Positions 1-5,651 of a stretch of 5,849 nucleotides of DNA are shown here, piece by piece. Position 1 is the stretch's first letter, and every line of letters starts with the position of its first letter. Both the position numbers and the translations under genes were made by a program. The notes beneath the pieces are model-generated. The model worked only from the letters and a program-made list of their open reading frames with translations, was not told the DNA's origin and did not search any database. Origin of the DNA: an uncultured Clostridia bacterium (lineage in GTDB: Bacteria > Bacillota > Clostridia > Oscillospirales > CAG-272); assembly GCA_945936265.1 (NCBI GenBank), contig CAMETB010000092.1:1-5849 (forward strand), in the 5' to 3' direction.

Positions 1-272
1 CCCCCATCACAATGAAGGGTGTAAATCATCACGACACAAGCCCCGTAAACGGCTGGTGTATGACGGACGACGAGATAAGAAAAGACATAGAGCTTATAAA
101 GTCGTTAAATGCAAATACCATAAGAACGTCACATTACCCGCCAACCCCGAAATTCCTTGAAATTTGCGATGAAATGGGCGTTTACGTAATTCTTGAAACG
201 GACATTGAAACTCACGGATTTATCTACAGAAACACGATGAAAAAGTACGAATACGATATGGAACCCGGTTAG
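1..272 (+). CDS. lacZ: Beta-galactosidase (GH2, LacZ-type), N-terminal part of visible frame, 5' partial, ends at in-frame TAG
   Basis: This frame is open from the window edge (first whole codon at 3) to a TAG at 270-272; the true start lies upstream. The ATG at 12 is internal, because it falls in the GH2 motif resembling E. coli LacZ RGVNRHEH (here MKGVNHHD). The piece is the first part of the catalytic TIM barrel. The SHYP motif (E. coli His391 region) and the DIETHGF motif, whose Glu and His correspond to the Mg-binding Glu416 and His418, are both present. About 350 N-terminal residues, the sugar-binding and immunoglobulin-like domains, are missing off the left edge. That estimate comes from comparing the 657 codon positions visible here with the 1023-residue E. 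coli enzyme. Translation resumes in the same frame straight after the TAG with WPATTPEW, so both pieces are one gene. Alone, this fragment cannot be an active enzyme. Confidence 0.85.
   Translation, partial: PITMKGVNHHDTSPVNGWCMTDDEIRKDIELIKSLNANTIRTSHYPPTPKFLEICDEMGVYVILETDIETHGFIYRNTMKKYEYDMEPG
270..272 (+). other. In-frame amber (TAG) codon inside lacZ
   Basis: The codon lies between DMEPG and WPATTPEW, in the same frame as both flanks, with no inserted or lost base. It falls after the DIETHGF metal-site motif and before both catalytic glutamates, so termination here would abolish activity. It is one substitution away from Tyr, Gln, Trp, Lys, Glu, Ser or Leu codons. None of the six gene ends in this window uses TAG: four are TAA and two are TGA. 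Confidence 0.9.
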
Positions 273-317
273 TGGCCCGCAACCACGCCCGAGTGGAAGA
301 ACTATTTTGTCGAGAGA

Positions 318-1976
318 ATGGAAAGGGCGTACGAAAGGGACAAAAACCATTCGTCGATCATAATGTGGTCGCTCGGCAACGAGAGCGGTTGCGGAGAAAA
401 CCACTACGCAATGGCGGACTTTTTAAGAAAGCATGACAAATCGAGGCTCGTTCACTACGAGGGTGCATCACTTTTGGAAAAGAATGATCTTGCCGACGTT
501 TATTCAAGAATGTATCCTGCCGTTTCAGACCTTGAAAAGTGGCTCAAAGAGAAGAAATACAAAGTGCCGATAATGCTTTGCGAGTATTCTCACTCTATGG
601 GCAACGGACCCGGAGATACGTGGCAGTATATGGACCTTGCCCTTAAATATCCGCAGTTTGTCGGCGGGTGCATCTGGGAGTGGTGCGACCATACCGTCAT
701 CGTTGACGGCGTACAGAAATACGGCGGAGATTTTGAGGGAGAGCTTACTAACGACAATAATTTCTGTTGCGACGGTCTTGTATTTGCAGACCGTTCCTTC
801 AAGGCGGGAACGTACGAGGCAAAAGCCGCCTATACGCCGTTCAGATTTACCTACAAAAACGGCAAGATAACACTTACCAACTATTTTGATTTTACAAACC
901 TCTCGGAATACACCGTTTGCTACAAGATAAAAGCGGACGGAGAAGTTCTTGAGGAAAAGAGACTTAAAATAAATCTCGCACCGAGGGAAACGGCGGTAAT
1001 AAATACCGACGTAAATCCGAAGGAATCTCTCTTTGGCGCAGGCATTTCCGTTTCTCTCGAAAAGGATAACGGCGAGGTAGTCGGCGAGCTTTATCAGGCA
1101 ATAGAAACCAAAAAGAAAAAAGCATCGCCCGCTTCTTTGACCCCAGCAAAGCTTATAGATGATAAGCTGTTCATTTATGCAAAAGGCAAGGATTTTGAGT
1201 ATCGCTTGAACAAACAGACGGGCAACTTTGACAGCATAAAGGTAAGGGGAGAAGAAATGCTTGAAGCCCCCGTAAAAATCGGGGCATTCAGAGCGCCTAC
1301 CGATAACGATTGCTGGTGCGGTAAGGATTGGGAGGACGCACGCATCAACGTGCCGTTTACCAACGTCTATTCCGTCACCGTCAACGAAAACAAGATAAAT
1401 ATTGACGCATCGCTTGCCGGTGTTTCAAGAGCGCCGTTTTTCAGATACCGGATGACCGTATCCGTCTTTGACGACGGCAGAATAAGCTTTGCCCTTGACG
1501 GCAAGGTGAGAGAGAACGCCACGTGGCTTGCAAGGCTCGGCTTTGAGTTTGCTCTTTGCAAAAAGAATAAAAACTTTACGTATTTCGGTATGGGACCGTA
1601 TGAAAACTACTGCGATATGTGCCACCATGTAAGCAAGGATAAGTATTCAAGCGACGTCGATAAGGAATACGTAAATTACGTAAGACCTCAGGAACACGGA
1701 GAGCACATCGACGTTTCATATGCCGAAATAGAGGACAAAATAAAGTTTGTCGGTAAGGACGTATTCAGTCTTAACGTGTCAAAATATTCAATAGACCAAC
1801 TCTATAAAGCACAACACACGAACGAGCTTGGCGAGCCTTATGCAACCCACGTAAGAATAGACTATAAATGTTCGGGAATAGGATCCCACTCATGCGGACC
1901 CGAACTGCCCGAGCGCTACAGACTCTCCGAGAAAGATATTTCTTTCGCATTCGATATGGAGATAGTAAACAAATAA
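318..1976 (+). CDS. lacZ: Beta-galactosidase (GH2, LacZ-type), catalytic and C-terminal part downstream of the in-frame TAG
   Basis: This is the rest of the same reading frame, which is continuous from codon 273; 318 is only the first ATG after the TAG. The enzyme family hydrolyses terminal beta-D-galactose, typically lactose. The acid/base Glu is at 381-383 (motif WSLGNESG) and the nucleophile Glu at 582-584 (motif LCEYSHSMGN). Next come the barrel end (GGCIWEWCDH) and FCCDGLVFADR, in which Asp stands where E. coli has Asn604. An immunoglobulin-like linker and a full Bgal_small C-terminal domain follow, with FRAPTDND, GMGPYENY and VRPQEHG. No frameshift or deletion is visible and the C-terminus is complete. 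The ATG at 318 has only GAGAGA directly against it, with no spacer, so efficient re-initiation there looks poor. The gene is therefore either a recent pseudogene, a readthrough gene or a sequence error. It could be another GH2 specificity, but the Bgal_small domain argues for beta-galactosidase. Confidence 0.88.
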   Translation: MERAYERDKNHSSIIMWSLGNESGCGENHYAMADFLRKHDKSRLVHYEGASLLEKNDLADVYSRMYPAVSDLEKWLKEKKYKVPIMLCEYSHSMGNGPGDTWQYMDLALKYPQFVGGCIWEWCDHTVIVDGVQKYGGDFEGELTNDNNFCCDGLVFADRSFKAGTYEAKAAYTPFRFTYKNGKITLTNYFDFTNLSEYTVCYKIKADGEVLEEKRLKINLAPRETAVINTDVNPKESLFGAGISVSLEKDNGEVVGELYQAIETKKKKASPASLTPAKLIDDKLFIYAKGKDFEYRLNKQTGNFDSIKVRGEEMLEAPVKIGAFRAPTDNDCWCGKDWEDARINVPFTNVYSVTVNENKINIDASLAGVSRAPFFRYRMTVSVFDDGRISFALDGKVRENATWLARLGFEFALCKKNKNFTYFGMGPYENYCDMCHHVSKDKYSSDVDKEYVNYVRPQEHGEHIDVSYAEIEDKIKFVGKDVFSLNVSKYSIDQLYKAQHTNELGEPYATHVRIDYKCSGIGSHSCGPELPERYRLSEKDISFAFDMEIVNK

Positions 1977-2012
1977 AAAAAACGAGCCTCGTCAGTTCGA
2001 GGCTCCGTTTTT
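1975..2012. terminator. Bidirectional intrinsic terminator between lacZ and the ECF S-component gene
   Basis: GAGCCTCG at 1984-1991 pairs with CGAGGCTC at 1998-2005 around a six-base loop. An A-run lies on the left (1975-1982) and a T-run on the right (2008-2012). Read on either strand, the hairpin is followed by a U-tract. The tract is stronger on the - strand, with eight consecutive T after the G. The lacZ stop codon sits at the edge of the A-run and the S-component stop is 13 nt beyond the T-run, which fits one terminator serving two convergent genes. Confidence 0.9.
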
Positions 2013-2024
2013 ATGTAGTAAAAA

Positions 2025-2582
2025 TTATTCCTCTGTATCTTTTTTATCGTTTTCAAGAGATGAAACGAATTTCGATATCGTCTTATTTTTAAGGAGAAGA
2101 ACGGTTATAACCGTACCGATGACTGCGCCGAATGCTCCTTGAATAAGGTTGAACGGAATGTCGGCAAGAGCAGTCGGAAAACCGAGCAGGAAAATTTCAT
2201 AGATAAAATATCCGAGTACCATAGTAAGCTCCGCACATATAACGGCTATGATACGCGATACTATCGAATTTTTTGTGAGCGAAAGCATTGCCTTGAAAAC
2301 GTAGTAACATACTACCGCCAACGCCGCTTTTATAAAGAAAGTTGCGGGCGCATATATCGCATAAGCGGAGAACAGGTCTGCAAGAGCCGCACCCACCCCT
2401 CCTGCTATTGCACCGAACAAAGGCCCGAGCAAAAACGAGGCGATTATTATTATCGCATCTCCGAGATTTACGTTGCCCGCAAAGGGTGCCGGTACCGGTA
2501 CTGAAACGAACATTGTTGTGACACATATCAGCGCGGCAAAAATTGCGCACGTGACGATTTGTTTTATTCTTTTGCTTGTCAT
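2025..2582 (-). CDS. ECF transporter S component (substrate-binding membrane subunit, probable vitamin or precursor uptake)
   Basis: This is a 185-residue, very hydrophobic protein with about six predicted membrane segments and a charged C-terminal tail (residues about 168-185). S components bind a vitamin at nanomolar affinity and dock onto a shared EcfT/EcfA energising module, which is not encoded in this window. An AxxxA pattern in the first helix (Ala13/Ala17) matches the EcfT-docking motif known for S components. The stretch around residues 37-85 (NVNLGDAIII, GPLFGAIAGGVG, ALADLFSAYAIYAP) resembles the PF07155-type group, which includes riboflavin-like, HmpT-like and PdxU-like members. 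I cannot assign the substrate: thiamine precursor, pyridoxine and riboflavin all remain open. The ATG at 2582 is supported by a GGGGG-centred ribosome binding site 8 nt upstream. It lies 21 nt after mntP on the same strand, so the two are probably cotranscribed. No vitamin riboswitch is visible before it. Confidence 0.87.
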   Translation of the reverse strand: MTSKRIKQIVTCAIFAALICVTTMFVSVPVPAPFAGNVNLGDAIIIIASFLLGPLFGAIAGGVGAALADLFSAYAIYAPATFFIKAALAVVCYYVFKAMLSLTKNSIVSRIIAVICAELTMVLGYFIYEIFLLGFPTALADIPFNLIQGAFGAVIGTVITVLLLKNKTISKFVSSLENDKKDTEE

Positions 2583-2603
2583 AATAAATACCCCCTGTAT
2601 GTC

Positions 2604-3185
2604 TTAAAGCACCCCGAGGTGCTCCAAAAGAATTTTAATTCCGAGCAGGACAAGGATAAGCCCTCCCGCAAACTCCGCTTTGGACTTGTATTTCGCGCCG
2701 AATACGTTGCCTATTTTAACGCCCACGGCGGAAAGAATAAAGGTGATAATTCCTATTGAAGAAACCGCAACCGTTATATTTACGTCGGGCAGTATTCCGA
2801 ACGAGATACCGACCGCCAGAGCGTCAATACTTGTGGCTATTGCCATGGTGAGCATCGTTTTGAATGCAAGCGGAGAGGAGGAGTTTTCTTTTTCTTCCTC
2901 TTTCTTTTCTTCCTTTTCAAACGATTCCTTTATCATAAGGGCGCCGATAAGCACAAGAAGAACAAACGCCACCCAATGATCTACCTGTTCAATGTATTTT
3001 TCACACGCTTCTCCGAGAAAATATCCGATAAGGGGCATAAGAGCCTGAAAACCGCCGAACCAAAGACCGACAATTGCCATTTCCTTAAAGGAAACTTTTT
3101 TCATAGAGAGTCCTTTGCATATAGCCACGGCGAAAGCGTCCATTGAAAGACCTACCGCAAGAATAATAAGTTCGACTGCGCCCAT
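2604..3185 (-). CDS. mntP: Manganese efflux pump MntP
   Basis: This 193-residue inner-membrane protein is close to the usual family length of about 190. MntP (YebN) exports Mn(II) and protects against manganese overload. The two internal repeats of the family are clear. The first has LSMDAFAVAICKG with Asp16 and the second has ATSIDALAVGISFG with Asp121; these Asp residues are the conserved pair thought to handle the metal. About six membrane helices flank a very charged Lys/Glu loop (residues about 87-101), which makes the coding strand almost all purine there. The conserved end (GNVFG, then AGGLILVLLGIKIL) is present and nothing is missing. The start is the first ATG, matching the family N-terminus, with AAAGGA 11 nt upstream. 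It is driven by the promoter at 3234-3262 and followed by the S-component gene. The leader is only about 40 nt, too short for the yybP-ykoY manganese riboswitch that often controls mntP. Confidence 0.96.
   Translation of the reverse strand: MGAVELIILAVGLSMDAFAVAICKGLSMKKVSFKEMAIVGLWFGGFQALMPLIGYFLGEACEKYIEQVDHWVAFVLLVLIGALMIKESFEKEEKKEEEKENSSSPLAFKTMLTMAIATSIDALAVGISFGILPDVNITVAVSSIGIITFILSAVGVKIGNVFGAKYKSKAEFAGGLILVLLGIKILLEHLGVL
2608..2623 (-). other. Small hairpin at the mntP stop codon
   Basis: AGCACC and GGTGCT form a six-base-pair stem with a four-base loop (TCGG on the - strand) over the last mntP codons, and the TAA stop follows at once. Only three T follow, so it is weak as a terminator. 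It could tune expression of, or process the message before, the downstream S-component gene, or be chance. Confidence 0.35.
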
Positions 3186-3217
3186 TTTACTGAAATTCCT
3201 TTCCCGAAAGCAAGTCC

Positions 3218-3232
3218 CCGATTTTTAATCGG
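3218..3232. promoter_or_regulatory. Inverted repeat over the predicted mntP transcription start
   Basis: CCGATT at 3218-3223 and AATCGG at 3227-3232 form a perfect six-base inverted repeat with a three-base centre. It starts directly downstream of the -10 box and covers the expected start point near 3227. That is a common operator position. It does not match the MntR box as I know it, so any regulator is unknown. Confidence 0.4.
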
Positions 3233-3233
3233 T

Positions 3234-3262
3234 ATTATACAACTTTTTTGTTGAGAAGTCAA
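3234..3262 (-). promoter_or_regulatory. Promoter of the mntP - ECF S-component operon
   Basis: Read on the - strand, TTGACT (3257-3262) is followed after exactly 17 bases by a perfect TATAAT (3234-3239). This is a near-consensus housekeeping (SigA-type) promoter with a predicted start about 7 nt downstream of the -10, giving a leader of roughly 40 nt before mntP. Confidence 0.85.
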
Positions 3263-3285
3263 TACTAAAAGTAAAAATAATTCTA

Positions 3286-3314
3286 TTGAAAACAAAATAT
3301 TTTTGTGGTACAAT
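3286..3314 (+). promoter_or_regulatory. Promoter of the YugP-family peptidase gene
   Basis: TTGAAA (3286-3291), a 17-base spacer and TACAAT (3309-3314), with a TG one base before the -10 (3306-3307), form a strong extended -10 promoter. The predicted start is near 3321, leaving about 66 nt of leader. The promoter lies inside the longest possible reading frame (TTG at 3303), which argues against that upstream start. The -35 box is 23 bases from the oppositely directed mntP -35 box. Confidence 0.82.
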
Positions 3315-3386
3315 AATTATAACGTGCAAAAATGGTTTTTTATGACCGATTTTCCGTTGGCACGAAGCGCTTTAAGGAGTGATTAT

Positions 3387-4103
3387 ATGTTTTTTTACGT
3401 TGATTGGCTTTATATAATTCTGGTTGTTCCTTTTGTGATACTGTCTATGATTGCGAGTTTTAAGGTACAGACAACTTTTTCGAAATATTCAAAGATTCCG
3501 TCAAGAATGGGAATTACGGGTGCGGAAGCCGCACGCAGAATACTTGACGCAAACGGGCTTTACGACGTCAGAATAGAGAATATACACGGTAATCTTAACG
3601 ACCATTACGACCCGTCGCAAAACGTGATAAGGTTATCCGACAGCAGTTATGCAAACACTTCCTCGGCGGCAATAGGAGTTGCCGCACACGAGGTCGGGCA
3701 CGCAATACAGCACGCAAATAACTATATACCGATAAAAATAAGAAACGCAATCGTGCCTGTTACAAATATAGGCTCGCGCCTTTCAATGCCGCTTATACTG
3801 CTCGGTATAATTCTTTCCGCTTTTTCACAGTTTTTTGCATACGTTGCGTATTTCGGAGTAGCCTGCTTTTCGCTTTGCGTTATATTCCAGCTTGTAACCC
3901 TTCCTACCGAGTTTAACGCAAGCCGCAGGGCAATAGCGGCGATAAGGAGCGCAAATATCCTTGACGAGTCGGAGATGAAAGGCGCCAAAAAAGTCCTTTC
4001 CGCCGCCGCAATGACTTACGTTGCCGCCCTCGCGGTAACGATAATGCAGCTTTTAAGGCTTCTTATAATAGTTGCATCGAGCACGGGCAGAAAAAAGAAC
4101 TGA
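3387..4103 (+). CDS. yugP: Membrane zinc metallopeptidase, YugP family (Zn_peptidase_2)
   Basis: This is a 238-residue membrane protein, near the usual 225-240 for the family. It has an N-terminal helix (residues about 6-24) and a soluble segment carrying the family signature NDHYDP (71-76). The zinc site HEVGH (101-105) uses His101 and His105 as ligands and Glu102 as catalyst. The conserved LPTEF with Glu175 is the likely third ligand. Hydrophobic segments lie at about 133-171 and 204-230. All expected catalytic residues are present. Substrates of this family are poorly known; a role in membrane-protein turnover is inference. The start at 3387 is chosen because AAGGAG (3374-3379) lies 7 nt before it and the family begins with this hydrophobic segment. 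The longer frame from TTG at 3303 overlaps the promoter, and the ATG at 3342 has no ribosome binding site. It is transcribed alone and is divergent from mntP. Confidence 0.93.
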   Translation: MFFYVDWLYIILVVPFVILSMIASFKVQTTFSKYSKIPSRMGITGAEAARRILDANGLYDVRIENIHGNLNDHYDPSQNVIRLSDSSYANTSSAAIGVAAHEVGHAIQHANNYIPIKIRNAIVPVTNIGSRLSMPLILLGIILSAFSQFFAYVAYFGVACFSLCVIFQLVTLPTEFNASRRAIAAIRSANILDESEMKGAKKVLSAAAMTYVAALAVTIMQLLRLLIIVASSTGRKKN

Positions 4104-4125
4104 TTTTTTAACAAATTAGAAAAGC

Positions 4126-4150
4126 GGCTGACACAAAAATTGTGTCAGCC
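4126..4150. terminator. Hairpin after yugP, possible terminator
   Basis: GGCTGACACAA (4126-4136) and TTGTGTCAGCC (4140-4150) are perfect inverted copies giving an 11-base-pair stem, 22 nt after the yugP stop. On the + strand the following bases are only partly T (ATATTCTTTG). On the - strand GCTTTTCTAATTT follows, so it may stop transcription arriving from the fucosidase as well as, or better than, from yugP. Confidence 0.65.
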
Positions 4151-4209
4151 ATATTCTTTGAGGGATAGGCATATCCGAAGAAGATGCGTTGGTTTCGTTA
4201 TATCGTAGG

Positions 4210-4235
4210 GCGGGGGCTTGCTCCCGCAGTTTTTG
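4210..4235 (+). terminator. GC-rich hairpin with T-run, likely + strand terminator
   Basis: GCGGGGG (4210-4216) pairs with CTCCCGC (4221-4227), with one G-T pair and a CTTG loop. AGTTTTTG follows. This has the form of an intrinsic terminator for transcripts from yugP. The surrounding sequence also resembles dispersed GC-rich hairpin repeats seen in clostridial intergenic regions, from memory and not searched. Confidence 0.6.
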
Positions 4236-4253
4236 TTTGCCGTTAATCATAAA

Positions 4254-4275
4254 CGGGACGGCCTTGACCGTCCCG
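4254..4275. repeat. GC-rich inverted repeat
   Basis: CGGGACGG (4254-4261) and CCGTCCCG (4268-4275) form a perfect eight-base-pair stem around CCTTGA. There is no clean T-run on the + strand; on the - strand TTTATGATT follows, a weak tract. It shares its style (G-rich arm, CTTG-containing loop) with the hairpin at 4210-4227, suggesting related copies of one intergenic element. Confidence 0.5.
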
Positions 4276-4285
4276 CTATGTGTTT

Positions 4286-4311
4286 GGGTTCCCGCAGGGA
4301 GCCCCGTTTTT
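4286..4311 (+). terminator. Hairpin with T-run abutting the fucosidase stop
   Basis: GGGTTCCC (4286-4293) pairs with GGGAGCCC (4297-4304), with one G-T pair and a GCA loop, followed by CGTTTTTATTT. The T-run overlaps the fucosidase stop codon on the opposite strand. In form it is a + strand terminator and would protect the fucosidase gene from yugP readthrough. On the - strand AAACAC follows, so it would not end the fucosidase message by itself. Confidence 0.55.
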
Positions 4312-5620
4312 ATTTAAGAAATACTTCAATTACGGGAACGATATATCCGGGCTTTATGGCAGGGAGCTGGAACGCAACCATATCCTCGGCTTCCGTACGT
4401 CCCGCGCTGAAATGATCAACCTTGCCGCAGGTATATTTTACCTCGCTTCCGTCGTGGAGGAACTGCGCGTATTCTATCTTGTCGGCAAGACCGCGGAATT
4501 CAAGGAATGCGTACGGATATTCCATAAGGTGTATGTAGAGGCGCTTCCCGTCTTCGCTTTGAGTTAAACGGGTACCTCTCGGGGCAGTAAATTCGGGCTC
4601 TGCCATGGTGCAACCGTAAATCGAGCGGGAATTGTATTTCATCCAGTTTGCATAAACCGCAAGTGCATCCTCGGCACGCTTATCAAGATATCCTCTTGCG
4701 GTAGGTCCTACGTTCATAAGGAGGTTTCCGCCGATACATACGGTATTTATAAGCATTTCTATGAGCATCTCGGGGGATTTCCATGTCATCTCATCTCTGT
4801 GGTAACCCCAAGAGCCCGAAAACGTCTGACAAGCCTCCCAGGTAAGAAGTTCGCCCGTCTTTCCGTCTTTAACCCATTCAAGCGGCTGATACTGCTCGGG
4901 CGTCCATATATCCTGATCTATTCCGGCACGGTTGTCTATTATGATATGCGTCTGGAGCGATCTTGCAAGAGCGATAAGCTTATCCGCCTCCCAATCGTCC
5001 TTTCCTTTACCCTTCATCCACGATGGCATATTAGGATCCTTTTCATACGAGAAGTCAAACCAGAGAATATCTATCTTGCCGTAGTTGGTAAGAAGTTCTC
5101 TTACCTGATTTCTCATATACTCGGCATATTTTTTCATATCTCTCTTTGCGGACTTTTCCTCGGCGTCCTTATCGAGCCTTCTCGGATGGATCTGGTCAAT
5201 CGGGAACTCGGGATGATGCCAGTCGATAAGGGAATAGTAAAATCCCACTTTAAGACCTTCCGCGCGGAAAGCGTCGACGTACTCTCTTACGAGGTCACGT
5301 CCTGCGAGGGTGTTTGTGCACTTGTAGTCGGTGTATGCACTGTCGAACATGCAGAAGCCTTCGTGGTGCTTCGTGGTAAGAACGGCATATTTCATTCCTG
5401 CCGCCTTTGCCTTCTTTGCCCATTCCTTAGGATCATAAAGATCCGGGTTAAAGTGCTTGAAATATCTTTCGTAATGTTCGTCCGTCAGATATTCGTTGGT
5501 TTTTACCCATTCGCCTCTTGCGGGCATTGCGTAGAGTCCCCAGTGAATGAACATACCGAACCTGTCGTGCTTGAACCATTCGGTGTCGCCGGGGGTTTTT
5601 CTTGTTTCGTAACTTGACAT
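4310..5620 (-). CDS. Alpha-L-fucosidase, GH29
   Basis: This 436-residue enzyme removes terminal alpha-L-fucose from oligosaccharides with retention of configuration. A (beta/alpha)8-like catalytic domain fills about residues 1-345, followed by a small beta-type C-terminal domain. GH29 hallmarks are visible: FIHWG (24-28), TKHHEGF (83-89), FYYSLIDWHHP (127-137) and the nucleophile in ILWFDF, where Asp189 is the expected residue. NRAG (230-233) and WEAC (261-264) followed by SWGY are also present. Glu262 is a candidate acid/base, but its position varies between GH29 subfamilies, so I do not assign it firmly. The length matches compact bacterial GH29 enzymes, and there is no signal peptide, so it should act in the cytoplasm on imported oligosaccharides. 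The ATG has AGAGAGG 5 nt upstream. A probable dehydrogenase gene ends 31 nt before it on the same strand. Linkage specificity (alpha-1,2, 1,3/4 or 1,6) cannot be read from sequence alone. Confidence 0.95.
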   Translation of the reverse strand: MSSYETRKTPGDTEWFKHDRFGMFIHWGLYAMPARGEWVKTNEYLTDEHYERYFKHFNPDLYDPKEWAKKAKAAGMKYAVLTTKHHEGFCMFDSAYTDYKCTNTLAGRDLVREYVDAFRAEGLKVGFYYSLIDWHHPEFPIDQIHPRRLDKDAEEKSAKRDMKKYAEYMRNQVRELLTNYGKIDILWFDFSYEKDPNMPSWMKGKGKDDWEADKLIALARSLQTHIIIDNRAGIDQDIWTPEQYQPLEWVKDGKTGELLTWEACQTFSGSWGYHRDEMTWKSPEMLIEMLINTVCIGGNLLMNVGPTARGYLDKRAEDALAVYANWMKYNSRSIYGCTMAEPEFTAPRGTRLTQSEDGKRLYIHLMEYPYAFLEFRGLADKIEYAQFLHDGSEVKYTCGKVDHFSAGRTEAEDMVAFQLPAIKPGYIVPVIEVFLK

Positions 5621-5651
5621 AATTACCTCTCTGTATAATAAAATTTTTTAA

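Noticed and set aside
2139..2550. Open frames in other phases across the S-component gene (+ strand 2139-2504 and - strand 2197-2550)
   Set aside because: Their translations are rich in Arg, Cys and Tyr with no domain sense, while the frame from 2582 gives a clear six-helix S component.
2880..2925. Long pyrimidine-rich run on the + strand as a possible regulatory or triplex-forming tract
   Set aside because: It is explained by the Lys/Glu-rich loop of MntP encoded on the other strand.
3186..3302. yybP-ykoY manganese riboswitch before mntP
   Set aside because: The predicted leader is only about 40 nt and shows none of the long paired structure expected. The space upstream is taken by promoter elements.
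3303..3386. N-terminal extension of the YugP-family peptidase from TTG at 3303 or ATG at 3342
   Set aside because: The TTG lies inside the predicted promoter and the ATG has no ribosome binding site. The ATG at 3387 has a well-placed AAGGAG and gives the family-typical N-terminus.
4104..4309. CRISPR array or tRNA in the hairpin-rich gap
   Set aside because: The hairpins differ in sequence and spacing, there are no repeated units with spacers, and no cloverleaf or conserved tRNA boxes are visible.
4799..5617. A 272-codon open frame on the + strand opposite the fucosidase gene
   Set aside because: It lies entirely inside a well-supported GH29 gene, has no ribosome binding site, and its translation shows no recognisable domain. 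It is a by-product of codon bias on the other strand.
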